This document shows, piece after piece, positions 1-11,400 of a stretch of DNA of 64,000 bases. The stretch covers positions 13,555,501 to 13,619,500 of the forward strand of contig JAPTOF010000009.1 in the NCBI GenBank assembly GCA_028554755.1, in the 5' to 3' direction. Below the pieces are notes generated by a model. It saw only the letters and a program-made list of their open reading frames with translations. It did no database searches and had not been told where the DNA came from. Both the position numbers and the translations under genes were made by a program. Within the stretch, counting starts at the first letter, position 1, and each line of letters begins with the position of its first letter. Origin of the DNA: Cordia subcordata (Eukaryota; Streptophyta; Magnoliopsida; Boraginales; Cordiaceae).

Positions 1-103
1 TTCCTCTATTTGCCCCTTTTTATCTTTTTTAATGTAGCTTAATTGTCATGATAAGCATACAATGGTAGGGTTTCTTTTCTTTTCTTTTCTCTCTCTCGCT
101 CTT

Positions 104-203
104 TTTTTTTTTTTGGTTAAACCCCCACTCCCTTGGGATTAAACCTAAGGACCGCATATGCTTATAGGAGATAGTGTCAACCACTTTTACTATCCATTAA
201 TCT
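104..203 (-). mobile_element. SINE-like short retroposon, minus strand
   Basis: Read on the minus strand, this stretch has a pol III A-box-like start (AGTGGTTGACAC), a B-box-like segment (AGGTTTAATCCC) and a terminal A-run, seen as the T-run at 105-115 on the plus strand. Two relatives occur at 50534-50631 and 56015-56102, and those have target-site duplications. I could not find a clean duplication here, so the right-hand boundary is approximate. The family was not recognised by name. Confidence 0.5.
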
Positions 204-605
204 TGCATATTATGGTAGGTCGATATCGTATATTATTTTGAGAATGGATTGAATTCTATGAACATTACAAAATTGATCCCGGGCTTTCTTGATGCTCCAA
301 AATTCGATATTTCACTGAATATCCACATCTAAGCTTCAACTTATAAGGAGATGCCCCAAATGAAGAAAGTTCGACTCGACTTTCCCCATTGAAAGTTTGA
401 AGCCTGTCGTCCTCTACTAAGTTCAAGATGACAAATGCGCTGGCCCAACTCAGGCCCGACCTATGCCTCGCGAAGCCCGCCTTCTTACAAGATGGGCCTG
501 TCTTGAAAATGAATAACCAGAGTGGCCCAAGCATGCGAGAAGTGGACATCCTAAGCGTAGCTTAACCCAAGAGGCCAACGCGCTGACATATCTTCTGGGC
601 CTTTT
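204..605. other. Unassigned, GC-richer island
   Basis: The interval 265-600 is clearly richer in G and C than its surroundings. It has a 94-codon minus-strand open frame with no recognisable domain. It may be a fragment of an LTR-retrotransposon non-coding region, but nothing in it proves that. No gene is called. Confidence 0.3.
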
Positions 606-785
606 TTTAAATAGAGTTTTAAATATTTAGATTATTTATCAAGTATTTAAATAAAGTTTATATATTTAGATTTTTTAATAGAGTTTAAATACTTAGATTG
701 ATTAGATAAAGTTTAAATATATTTAATTTGTTTAAAGTTTAGATTGGTCGAGATAAAATTTAAATATTTAGGTTGTTTAAATATT
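606..785. repeat. Degenerate tandem repeat, about 30-45 bp units
   Basis: The motif GTTTAAATATTTAGATTG and close variants recur at least five times with spacer lengths of about 30-45 bp, separated by AT-rich sequence. Copies have drifted. The stretch 786-1560 that follows is AT-rich and shows no gene. Confidence 0.55.
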
Positions 786-1559
786 TAAAATTAATTTTTT
801 AACAATAGTTAATTAAGAAAAAGGAGGAGGGACTTTTCTCCAAAATTTTATTGCTATGAAAAAAGTACATGGAAATGGATATATACCAAAAATTCTAAAT
901 TTACATTAATCCTAATCTAATAATTAATAAAAAGCAATAAATAACGAGGGGCGAAATGGGCAATGGCCCTTTTAATACCCAAATGATTTTACAAATCTTA
1001 TTATTATCATCGTCTAGGATTATTAATGGTTGATTGACTTGATCACTCCTTGAAATTAAGGTGAGATTGGAGAGGAATCTTCTATTATTGTCTTCGGATA
1101 GTGCATTGATTCCTTATGAGCGTCTTTCAACATTTGGCTATTCTTTCAAGCTCATCATCACTTTGAGCACCAACCCGCTACACAAATTTTCTTGTTTGAT
1201 GACTGTTTGTTTTGTAGACTAAATGCACTTTCAGAAGTAATTGAGAATACCATAATTTTAGTACGCCATGTTAGAGAGCACAAGAAATTGGTCACTGTGC
1301 ATCTTTTACTGTTCTAAAATATTTGATTGAGCACTATGTCATTTTAGATTGAAAATGAAAAATTAACATGTTAAGTGATGATGAGTAATAAGGTGCAAGG
1401 TGTTTTATTGTCATGAACGTTGCAAGATTATGTTCATTGAGAAAAGGATTAGATGCTTGAAATGGGGATCAAGATACTTTAACATTAACAGATGAATTTA
1501 ATCAAAAATAATAATTATAAGGTGTGGCTTGTATTATGAGTGAGCATTAAGAATATGGG

Positions 1560-1943
1560 GCCTTAGAGGTTGAAACCTGCCATATTAATTATCTTACCAA
1601 GTCTCTAGTTTTACTATATTTGTATCATTACCATATTTGTAGTATTGTCATATTTGTTATTTTTTGTACTCTATAAATAGAGGCTTTGTCTATTGTATTA
1701 GAGCGAGACAGAGAGGTAAGATAAAGAGCGAGTGACCTTTAGGGTGAGGAAAGCGTGAAGGGCGAGTGCTCCCAGGCGCAATCCCTCTCTCCGTGTGTTG
1801 TATTCGTTTTTATTATAGTGGAATTTTCTTGTCTGCCCGTAGACGTAGGCCGAATGCTAAATCACGTTAAAATATTGTGTCCATCATATTTTATCTTTCT
1901 CTATTTGTTTATCTTCACTCCGAACATGCCGAATTTCACAACA
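1560..1943 (+). mobile_element. Probable solo copia-type LTR
   Basis: The segment holds a TATA-like box in CTATAAATAGAGG near 1670, a G/A-rich transcribed leader, and a U5-like block reading CTGCCCGTAGACGTAGGC followed by an AATCACGTTA-like stretch. The same block is present in the confirmed copia 3' LTR at 42855-43187, where it reads CTGCCCGTGGACGTAGGC. The right end is placed at CACAACA (1937-1943). The left end is uncertain. No internal copia coding sequence follows directly, so a solo LTR is the simplest reading. A degraded tRNA-iMet primer-site-like string near 2023-2040 could instead mean that the true end lies further right. Confidence 0.5.
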
Positions 1944-2070
1944 ATAATTATACAAATTTTTTACTGATCCTATTGTTGGTGCACAAATGCTAGCTAAGGC
2001 AATAGTTTGACCCGTTTACACTCGTACTAGAGCCATGTTCACAACTCATTTGCAAGGAGCAGGTACGACA

Positions 2071-2317
2071 TGTTAGGTGCAAGAGAAATCTAAAAATGAT
2101 AAAAAGCAGAGAAATGAAGGTTTTCTTGTCTTGCTTTTATTCCAATTCATGTAGCCTATATATAGGTAAATTTCTCAACAAATTGACAAGAAATGAGGAA
2201 CTAAAGTTCCTAAACTTCAACAAACCAAACTCACAAACTTTAGCTAACAAATTCAGCAAACGAAACTCCTAAAGACTAGCTCTTGCTAAAGACTATATCA
2301 AATGGAAATTCATAACA
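2071..2317 (-). repeat. copia 3' LTR
   Basis: This is the downstream LTR of the minus-strand element. It is bounded by TG...CA and followed internally by a polypurine tract. It aligns along its whole length with 6671-6917. Confidence 0.93.
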
Positions 2318-2330
2318 ATCTTTCCCTTAA
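2318..2330 (-). promoter_or_regulatory. Polypurine tract of the copia element
   Basis: On the minus strand this reads TTAAGGGAAAGAT directly against the 3' LTR. This is the expected place for the plus-strand DNA primer of an LTR retrotransposon. Confidence 0.75.
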
Positions 2331-2623
2331 ACTGAAGTCATTTAGACTTTCAATTTATACCAATAACATCCTTTGAAGCACAAACTCCCATTAACTTTCT
2401 CAAATTTGGAAAGGAAGCAATTTGATAGGCTTTGTAAATATATCAACCAACTACTCTTTGCTTTTGCAATATTTTAGCCTGATTGCTCCATCATTGCAGA
2501 GATCTCTCAGGAAGTAATACTTCACATTAATGTGATTACTTCTTCCATGTAGCACCGTTTCTTGGACGACTTTATGGTAGAATTGTTGTCACAAAAGATT
2601 ATTGTAGCACTTTCTTGCTTGAA

Positions 2624-5600
2624 CTAAGACTCTTCAAGAATTCTCCTTAGCCAAATAGCTTGATAAGCACAGGCTGTAGTTGTAACAAATTTAGCTTTAG
2701 TGCTTGACAAAGTGACAATGGACTGTTTTTTGGAATACCATAAAACAACCCTAGTTCCAAGCATAAAAACATAACCCGAAGTACTTCTTCTACCTACACA
2801 ACCATTGTCAGTAAAACCAACCAAATTTGACTTTTCACCATTCTTGTAGAACAACCCAAAATCCTTGGTTCTTCGCAAGTAACGGAGGATTCTCTTGCCA
2901 GCTAACAAGTGCATTTCAATTGGGTTCTCTCTATACCTGCTTATAAGACTCACATCATAAATAATGCCTTGTCTTGTAGTAGTTAAATACATTAAACTAC
3001 CTACAATTTGCTTATAAAGTATGCTGTCCACCTTTTTCCCTTTTCCATCTTTGTTTAACTTCAAGCCAAACTCAAGTGGAGTGTCGATAGAATTGCAATC
3101 TTTCATCTTGAACTTGTCCAGGACTTCACGCACATACTTCTTTTAGGAAACAAAGATCCCATCATCAAATTGTATCACTTCAAGGCCAAGAAAGTAATGC
3201 ATCTTTCCAATATCTGACATTTCAAACTCCTCCATTATAAACCTCTTGAATTCTTCAAACATGGCACTATTATTCCCAATAAATATAAGATCGTCAACAT
3301 ATAAGCAAACAATGAGCATTTTCGCACCATCTCAAGTTTTAACAAAGAGTGCGTGCTCATAAGGGCATTTCTAAAAGCTTGCTTTTAAAAACTAAGCCTC
3401 AATACGACCATACCAACCTCTGGGAGCTTGTTTTAGTCCATAAAGAGCATTTTCAATTTATAAACTTTATGCTTATTGTCGATCTTAATATAACCAGGGG
3501 GTTGCTCAACAAATACCTCTTCCTCCAAGTTTCCATGTAAGAATGCCGATTTGACATCTAACTGGAAAAAGGGCCAATAATTCTGTATTGTCAATGCAAT
3601 CACTAATCTAATTGTATCATGCCTTGCAACTGGAGCAAAAACTTCTGTGTAGTCAACCCTATATTCCTGCTTGTATCCTTTAGCCATTAATATTGCCTTG
3701 TACTTGTCAACTTCACCATTTTCCTTTAGCTTTGTTTTATAGACCCATTTGACACCAATCGTCTTGTGGCCTTTTGAGAGATCAGTCAGCTCCCATGTGT
3801 CATTCCTTTTAATGGCTTCAATTTCTGCATCCATCGCCTCTTCCACTTTGCTTCTTTGACATCACTTTCAAAATTTGTTAGGTCACAATCTGCAAACAAA
3901 CCAAAATAGGTAACTTCATCTTCATTAATCCCGGTCACCTCATAGTCTTGCATCCATGCAGGTCTTCTTTGAACATGACATAGTGCTTCAGCTGTTGGCA
4001 AAGTTTAGCGATTGTTGGAGTAATTTCGCCAGTTTTAGGCCTTGGAGCTACTTTCTTAACTCCATCATCATACAAAACTTTACTTGAATGCTGCTCATTC
4101 CAATCCTAAGTCTTTTCTTCATCAAACACAACATCTCTGCTGGTTACAATCTTCTTCATCAATGAAATAAATAATTTGTATGTCTCATATGCTTTGCTAA
4201 CCCGAAGAAAGACACATTTCTCTCCTCTATTATCAAGTTTCTTTCTCTTTGCATCCAAGACATTTACATAGGCAATGCACCCAAAAATTTTGAAGTGATC
4301 AATGGCTAGTCTTCATCCACTCCAAGCTTCCTCTGGTGTCACATTTCGAAGAACAAAAGTGGGACATCTATTCAAGATGTGAATGATTTACTGCTTCTGG
4401 CCAAAACTCCTTTGAAACTTTTCCTCTAGCTAGCAAGCTTCGAACCATATTGAGAATTATTTTATTCTTCCCCTCTGATACACCTTTTTCATGCAGTGTA
4501 TATGGCGATGTGAGCTCTTTTCAAACGCCTTGGGCTTCACAAAAATCTTTAAAAGTCTTGGAGCAATATTCGCCTCCATGATCAGTTCAGAGAGTCTTAG
4601 TGGTTTTTCCTTTCTCATTCTCCACACAAGCCTTGAAACTTTTAAATACACGAAAAGCTTCCGATTTCTGCTATAAAAAATAAACCCAAGTTTTCTAGAA
4701 TAATCATCAATAAAGGTAATAAAATATCTTTTACCTCCATTCGAAATTGGACTAATTGGTCTGCAAATTTCAGAGTGAACCAACTCTAAAACCTCTTTAG
4801 CTCTCTATGACTTGCCTTTAGGGAACTTAGAACAGTGCTATTTGCCCACAACACATTCTTCGCAAACTTGGGATGGAGTAATAACTTGAGGAAGACCAGT
4901 CATCATGTTTTTTTTTTTTTGGAGGACCTTTAAACCACCAAAACTCAAATGACCATTCTAGAAATGCCACAACTATGAGGAATCTTTGACCTCCACCATC
5001 AAACAAGGTTGAATACTCTTAATCTTTATTGGGAACAACTTGTTTCAACTCATTTTCATGATAGCAATTACTTCTCTAATAGGATCAGAAATCTCACAAG
5101 CATCATTCCTAATAGTGATAACATAACTCTTTTCTATTAATTGCCCAGCTTTCAACAAACTACTCTTTAAATTAGGAACATACAAAACATTAGAAATTCC
5201 TTCCGCAAAACCAATCTTGGTTCTGATCCTAATGTCACCCTTTCTTATTACATCCATAGTAGAGCAATCACCAAAACTAACTGTAGAACAAAAGCCTTCA
5301 TTTAAATTAGAAAAGAAGGACTTACTTGTACTTATATGGTTATTACAGCCTGTGTCCACATACCAAACATCTTGCTCAGTTTATTTTCGGCTTAGACCCC
5401 TATCGATAAGGTCTCTTCTTCATTGTTCTCAATAAAGTTGGACTTCTCTTCCTTGTCATTAGGCATCCTAATATAACATTTAGAACGATGATGACTAGAT
5501 TTATGATAGGAAAAGCATTCTACCTTGGCTTTGTTGAAACCCCTTTCCTTGCGTTTGTTATGGTCATCATTGCCTCTGTAATTGCCTTCCCGATCATTTC

Positions 5601-6332
5601 CATCTTTATGTCCTCGATCTCCTCTTCTTTTACCTTTACCTCCACCTTTACCCTTTTCCTTTAGAGTCGGAGGAATGAGTACTAGTAGAAACCTTCTAAG
5701 CCTATTACTCGAAAGCTGAACTTCGATTTGTCTTTTGCTCATGGACCAACAAGGAGCTTTGCAATTCATCAAGAGAGAGTGCTCTATGTCTTTTGACTCT
5801 TTAATGGCATAAACAACATAATCGAACTATGGTGTCAAGGAGGGCAATATCTTCTCCACGATGGTGACATCTTCTATATTTTCACCATGGAATCACATCT
5901 TGTTGCTTATCTCCATTGTTTTAGCACAATAGCTAGTGACAGGTTCTCCCTCCTTTATTTGCAGAGTCTTGAAATTTGTCCTTTAGGCTTGAAGATGTCC
6001 TCGCTTCACTCTGGCAAAGCCATGATATTTCTCTTTTATGAAATCCCATATATCCTTGAAAGTTTCTTCGCAAAGAATAGTTTCCAAAATGGGTTGATCA
6101 ATAGCCTACAAGAGATAATTTTTTACCTTCAAATCTTTCAGCTTTCTTGTTTCGAACTCCGCTTTCTGGCGTTTGTCAAAATTTCTCCTTCTGTTAGGGC
6201 TTCGATACCGGACTCGATGATTGGCCAATACTTCTCTGACTGTAGGAAATTCTCCGTCAACATGCTCCAATGGTCATAGTGACCATCAAAGCAAGGGATA
6301 GCTGCTTGCACAAAACTGGTCTTTGAGGCCAT
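2624..6332 (-). pseudogene. copia gag-pol polyprotein pseudogene
   Basis: Reading 6332 to 2624 on the minus strand, gag opens with MASKTSFVQAAIPCFDGHYD. It is followed by a damaged CCHC knuckle near 5500, where the second Cys is replaced. Protease keeps DTG (5359-5045). Integrase starts MVHSEIC with the usual Asp of HSD changed to Glu (4783-4457). Reverse transcriptase has the KWVYKTK and LDVKSAFLHG blocks (3846-3433) and an intact YVDD near 3290-3305. RNase H (3133-2624) has TSGYVF, but the catalytic Asp of the usual YTDSDWAG block and the Glu of SSTEAEY are lost. Stops and frameshifts separate the pieces. Roles follow from the copia family; all breaks are seen directly. Confidence 0.92.
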
Positions 6333-6651
6333 GGGTGAAAAGAGAAAAAGGGCCTATTTGGATTGGTTTTTTTTTTTTCCAAGGAAAAAATACTTTTTTC
6401 TTGAAAAAATTACATTAAATTTGCAATAACTTTTTGATTTGGCTTCCAAAAAAGCTGAAACTCTAAAAAAAAGCTCAAATACAACTTTTTTTAGAAGCCA
6501 AAATTTTCAGTTTCTAAAAAAAAATTGATTTTTTAAAGTTGTTAAAAAAATACTTTTAAAAAAAATCAATCCAAAAGGGGCCAAAGACACCAAGCTATGG
6601 CTTTGTTATGGTAAACTCTCCCTCACGGTGTTTTTCTCTTTTTCTAGATCT

Positions 6652-6669
6652 AACCTGGATCTAGTACCA
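6652..6669 (-). promoter_or_regulatory. Primer-binding site, tRNA-iMet type, drifted
   Basis: On the minus strand, just inside the 5' LTR, the sequence is TGGTACTAGATCCAGGTT. It resembles the TGGTATCAGAGCC-type site complementary to initiator Met tRNA used by many plant copia elements, with about three mismatches. Confidence 0.6.
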
Positions 6670-6670
6670 C

Positions 6671-6917
6671 TGTTAGGTGCAAGAGAAATCTAAAAACGAT
6701 AGAAAGCAGAGAAACGAAGGTTTTCTTGTCTTGATTTTATTCCAATTCATGTAGCTTATATATGGGTAAAATTCTCAACAAATTGACAAGAAATGAGGAA
6801 CTAAAATCCCTGAACTTTAGCAAACCAGACTTCCAAACTTTAGCTAACAAATTCTGTAAACCAAACTCCTAAAGATTTGCTTTTGCTAAAGACTAGATCA
6901 AATGACAATTCATAACA
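6671..6917 (-). repeat. copia 5' LTR
   Basis: This is the upstream LTR of the minus-strand element, next to the primer-binding site and flanked on the right by target duplication CGACA (6918-6922). Confidence 0.93.
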
Positions 6918-6922
6918 CGACA

Positions 6923-8380
6923 GTCAGAAAGAGTTTGCCATATACAATAGATGTTGACAGGGCGCTTGTTGTTGTTGGGATATGCGAAAGTAGTTTTGAA
7001 GTTGCTGATTGCAAGCATTCTAATCATAGCGAAGTGTTATAATGAGGGTGTGACAAGAGAGGTTTGACTATTTGGTTGTTATGAGAGCGTTAGCAGAGTG
7101 GATGGGAAAAATTTGTCATAAAAATGACAAATGTGTGTAACCTAAGTGCTCCACTACGTGATTTCTGGTCACGTAGATAGAATTTTGTGTCTTGATTAAT
7201 ATGCGATGTCCATATTACACATGAACGTTTCCATCTATTCTTGTACTTCTTACTTGTTAATCCATTTCTATCTATCTATCTATCTATCAATCTATAGATA
7301 GATATATATAAGTTAAACCTTTTTTAGCATTGTTAGAGTGCTATGTCAACGCTTACATGGGAAGATTATTTTATTATTTCTTATATTTATAAATATACAT
7401 TATTAGCTTTAATTAAAATACTAAATGATCATCAATTCATGCTTAAGATAAAATTCAATTGTGCATTCTAAAAAATTTATTTCTTAACTATTATGTATAT
7501 ATATTATTAGCACTAAAATTTAATTTTCAATAAATTAATTCTTAAAATAAGATCCATTTCTAAAATCTGAGTAAATTTCGCTTTTACTATTAAAAAATAC
7601 TTTTTGAGCATTATAAGAGTGTTATATCAATGTTTATATGGCAATGAACATTTTATTATTAGCTTATACAATAAATTATTATTTTTTATTTTTTATTTTT
7701 ATTATTTTTATCTTTATGGATGTAATAAATTATTAGTTTTAATTAAAAATTTAAATAATCAATCAATTAATGCTTTAAATTAATTCATTTGTGAATTCTA
7801 AAAGGTTCATTGATTACCATTTACGGATATACATATACACACATATAGATACACACGCACATACACGCACGCGCACGCACACGCACGCATATATATTCAT
7901 AGTTTTAATTTAGAAATTTAATTACTAATAGATTAATGCTTAAAAGGCTTAAAGTATTTTTCATTTGTAAATTTAAAAAATTAAACTTAAATAAATTTAA
8001 CATTTATTATTTAAAAAAATTCATGCAAGACACAGAATATTCATGACAAAGTTCTTCATATGCTATTATAAATAAATAAATTTAATTTAATTTAATATTT
8101 TTAATTAAAAAATAAATTCGTGCAGAACACTGGTAAAAATTCACTAGTATTATACGATTGGTTGAACCTACCAGAGTACAAGCGCAACACGTGGCACAGG
8201 GTCGGCCGGTTACAGCTTTCAACGGGAAAAGCAACATTATTCATATTCTTTTTTATCCTCACCACAGGCCCACAGCAGCATATTCCAAAAGCCACCGAAA
8301 ATTCCTTCCCATAAATGCAAACGAAATTAAATTTTATCTTTTGTTCCTTTTTTCTGTTTTTGCTCAAAGCTAAATTTTAT
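6923..8380. other. AT-rich intergenic DNA with simple repeats
   Basis: No gene is seen. The interval contains a TATC/GATA microsatellite at about 7267-7311 that is partly self-complementary, and a CA/CG dinucleotide tract at about 7835-7893. It leads into the 5' region of the MraY-like gene. Confidence 0.6.
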
Positions 8381-8461
8381 CCACACTGAGCTTATTATGT
8401 GCGCTCCAAATACCTTCCATCAATACACACACACACACGACACACACAAGAACAGGCAGCT

Positions 8462-11400
8462 ATGCGATCTCCTCCTACTACTAGCAGTACCTCGTTTACT
8501 TCCAAAACAAATCTTTCTCGCCTAGGTTTAATCAAATGTCCCAAAGCGTTTGTGCCGTCACTGCTTCCACTCACGCGCACCACCTCCGTCGTTTCTCGCA
8601 CGCGCCGCCTGCATTTTTGCGCGGTTTTTTTCTTTTTCCTACTTCTCTTTTTTTTTTTCAATGATTTGGGTTTTTTGATTGGTTATTATTATTTTGTTTG
8701 GTTGATAGATATCTGGATTAGGCGTTGCACGAAATGGATGCTATTCTCGGCGTCGGCCTTTTCGAGTTCACGCCATGGACGACGTAAGTCAATTTTCTCT
8801 TGACTATACCTAAATTTCTTCAGGAAAATATGTATATTTTAAAGAAATTTTCGAAGTGAAAAATTAATTTAGCCCCTTTCGAGAAAATTATCGAAATTTA
8901 AAATTGATATATGTCAGATGTAATGGTTTATTTCCTTCAAAAAAAAAAAAGGTATTATGAATGATGTATGTGTTTTTCCTTTTGGGGCTTGCTATATTTC
9001 ACTGTCCATAGCTACCTATATGTTCCTCCATGTGTTATTACCAGTAGATTAGGATGTCTTCTTATCCGACATTCTAACTAGTTTATTTGACATTCAAACT
9101 ATACTTCCTAACCATTTATTGCACTCAGAAATATATATAATATTTCACTTTCTCGCCCATATATTGAAATTTGAAAATAAAATGATTGGTTAAGGCGTTT
9201 AGTAATGGGCTTCCTTGAATTCTTCCTTAGCCGGTCTTCTATATTCGTCAAACAAATGGGTTCATATAGTAAATCCACTTGTGACACTTGCCACATAGGA
9301 TGCTGGGTAAGAAATTAAATGGGTGATATATATTCTTTGGACAAACTATGCCATTCTTTGTGCACATGGATGGGCCACTTGTATATCACGTTTTAAGCCG
9401 TTGCTAATGGAATGGGATCAGTATATTTGATGACGAGAAGTGCTCTTTTCTTGGGAGTCTAAGCATAGCATGCGGATGCATGTTAGCTATATGGAATCTA
9501 CTGTAAGGATTTGCAGAGTTTTTGGCTTTTGCAAGTCTGTATTTGTTTTGAGTATGTGTAGCAGTACTGCTACTCGTATTTTCCTTTTAAAAGGATAGTA
9601 GTTTATACAAGGTCTTACTCAGCCACAAGGCTTTTGCAAATAACTAGGTTTTGGGAAGTATCCTGTTGTTAGTAGACCATATATTCAGCAAGTGAGCACT
9701 TTATACATACATCTTCAGGGTTGTAGTTTACAATGGCTGTTTATTTTCTTGTTCTCTAATTTCTGATATCAACTTAGTGGATTTTTTGGTTTAGAAATGC
9801 GGTAAAGTTACAAAAGTTGTTGACCAAGAGGAGTGTATGAGATCACATTTATGCTTACAAATGAATGGGTTAATAGCATGACCTAAAACATAGTTCATTG
9901 AAATAAATGTAACATATGCTTCTTTTATTTTGTTTTTGCAAGTCAGTAAAGGGGAGCAGACTCATATCATGCTGCTTGTTTGGTGAAATTCTTAATACAC
10001 AAAACTTGATTAATGTGATGTAGGAAACTTTTGACAGGAAAATTACTGTAGATTAGGTAACACAGAGAAACCTTGAGAATTTTCCTTTGAATATAATTCT
10101 CTATTCTTGGACAAAAGCACATTACTGTTCAACTAAAATGCATTTCTACTGATTCTGTACAAATATTCTTTAGATTTCCCCCCCTTGCACAATTTTTGAC
10201 TCTAGTGTCTTCACAAAATTCAAATCATTTCATGAGCAATCCCACCAAAGTTAAAAGACTTTTCGTCCACCAAGCAAATGGTATATTGTTAAATACATTC
10301 CCTCTGGTTAAATGTTTCATGCCTGTGGGTCAAGCACATTTATGAAATATATCAAATAGCACATGTCAGTAGATTGACAGGTTTTCAATTAGGCTGTTTG
10401 AACTATATGACCTGTGTGATAAATCCTGATAGCTTCATAGTAGACGTACATCCTACTCCATTGCAAAAGTATATACTCATTTTGTTGTTTGTTGTGTAGG
10501 ATTCGGTGGGTGTATCTTCACTCCATGACTGGGATGATATCAATGCAACTGTGCAATACATTTTTTCCTCGAGTGATGGTGAAGATAGTGATGGGGATTT
10601 TTTACAGCCAATAACTGATGTTGATACTACAACCACTAAGGAAAAGGAGCAGTTTCACCAAGATGATGACTCTATAACTCTGACTACCCACCGTCTCGAT
10701 GTGCTTGCTAGACAACGAAAGAAAAGAAAGTAATTACTTGTGTACTTCAGAGCTTTCTTTCTTAGATGTAATTTATGACCTAAGCACTATTGTTTCCTGT
10801 AGTAATATGCAAGGTTTGGTGCCTATGGATGTAACTGTACTTCCATGCCTTGGTATGTTGTTTTTCTGAGGGTGTTTTGCATTTTCTTGAGCTTAATGGA
10901 GCTTCTACTCATGGTGTGGGAAATGGAAAAGAATAAGCGTGAGTTACATGGATAGAGATATCGTGGAAAGCATCATCATACATATCCTCCTTACATGATT
11001 GTAAATATGGTGGAAAGCATGATCATACATATCCTTTGCGTGATTGCACTGGTACCTCTTACAATTTGATGCCTTTATCATGTAGTTTCTTGAAGCTGGA
11101 AAATTACTATCAGTAACTAGGTTCCATTAAGTGACTACTGCTATCATATTCAGGCTAGCATCAACTTTTAGTGCCAGGGCTAGATGGTCTAATCCAAGTG
11201 CAACAGTCTAATGCAAGAACATAACATATTTATTGTCATGGTTATGCTAACCTTGGCCTCCTCCTCCCCATCTGCTGTTGCTGAGTAATGAGTGGTAGGT
11301 TGGTTCCCTTACTACTTACAACAAGATTTTAGTTTTCTAGTCTTTGCTTTCTGTGGTGGCTGACAAGGTTTGTACAATCAGAGATAGAGTCTTCATGAAC

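Larger units (their letters stand above)
2071..6917 (-). mobile_element. Complete Ty1/copia LTR retrotransposon, defective
   Basis: Two 247-bp direct repeats (2071-2317 and 6671-6917) start TGTTAGG and end CATAACA. They are flanked by the perfect 5-bp target duplication CGACA at 2066-2070 and 6918-6922. The internal order read on the minus strand is gag, protease, integrase, reverse transcriptase, RNase H, which is the copia order. The two LTRs differ at many sites, so the insertion is not recent. The element is 4,847 bp. All coding domains are interrupted, so it cannot move on its own. Confidence 0.95.

Noticed and set aside
265..549. 94-codon minus-strand frame as a gene
   Set aside because: No domain, no promoter or splice signals; possibly LTR-retrotransposon debris.
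8399..8803. A single long open frame across MraY exons 1-2 and the intron
   Set aside because: It runs through T-rich intron sequence (poly-Phe/Leu); splicing restores the transit-peptide-like exon and the correct phase.
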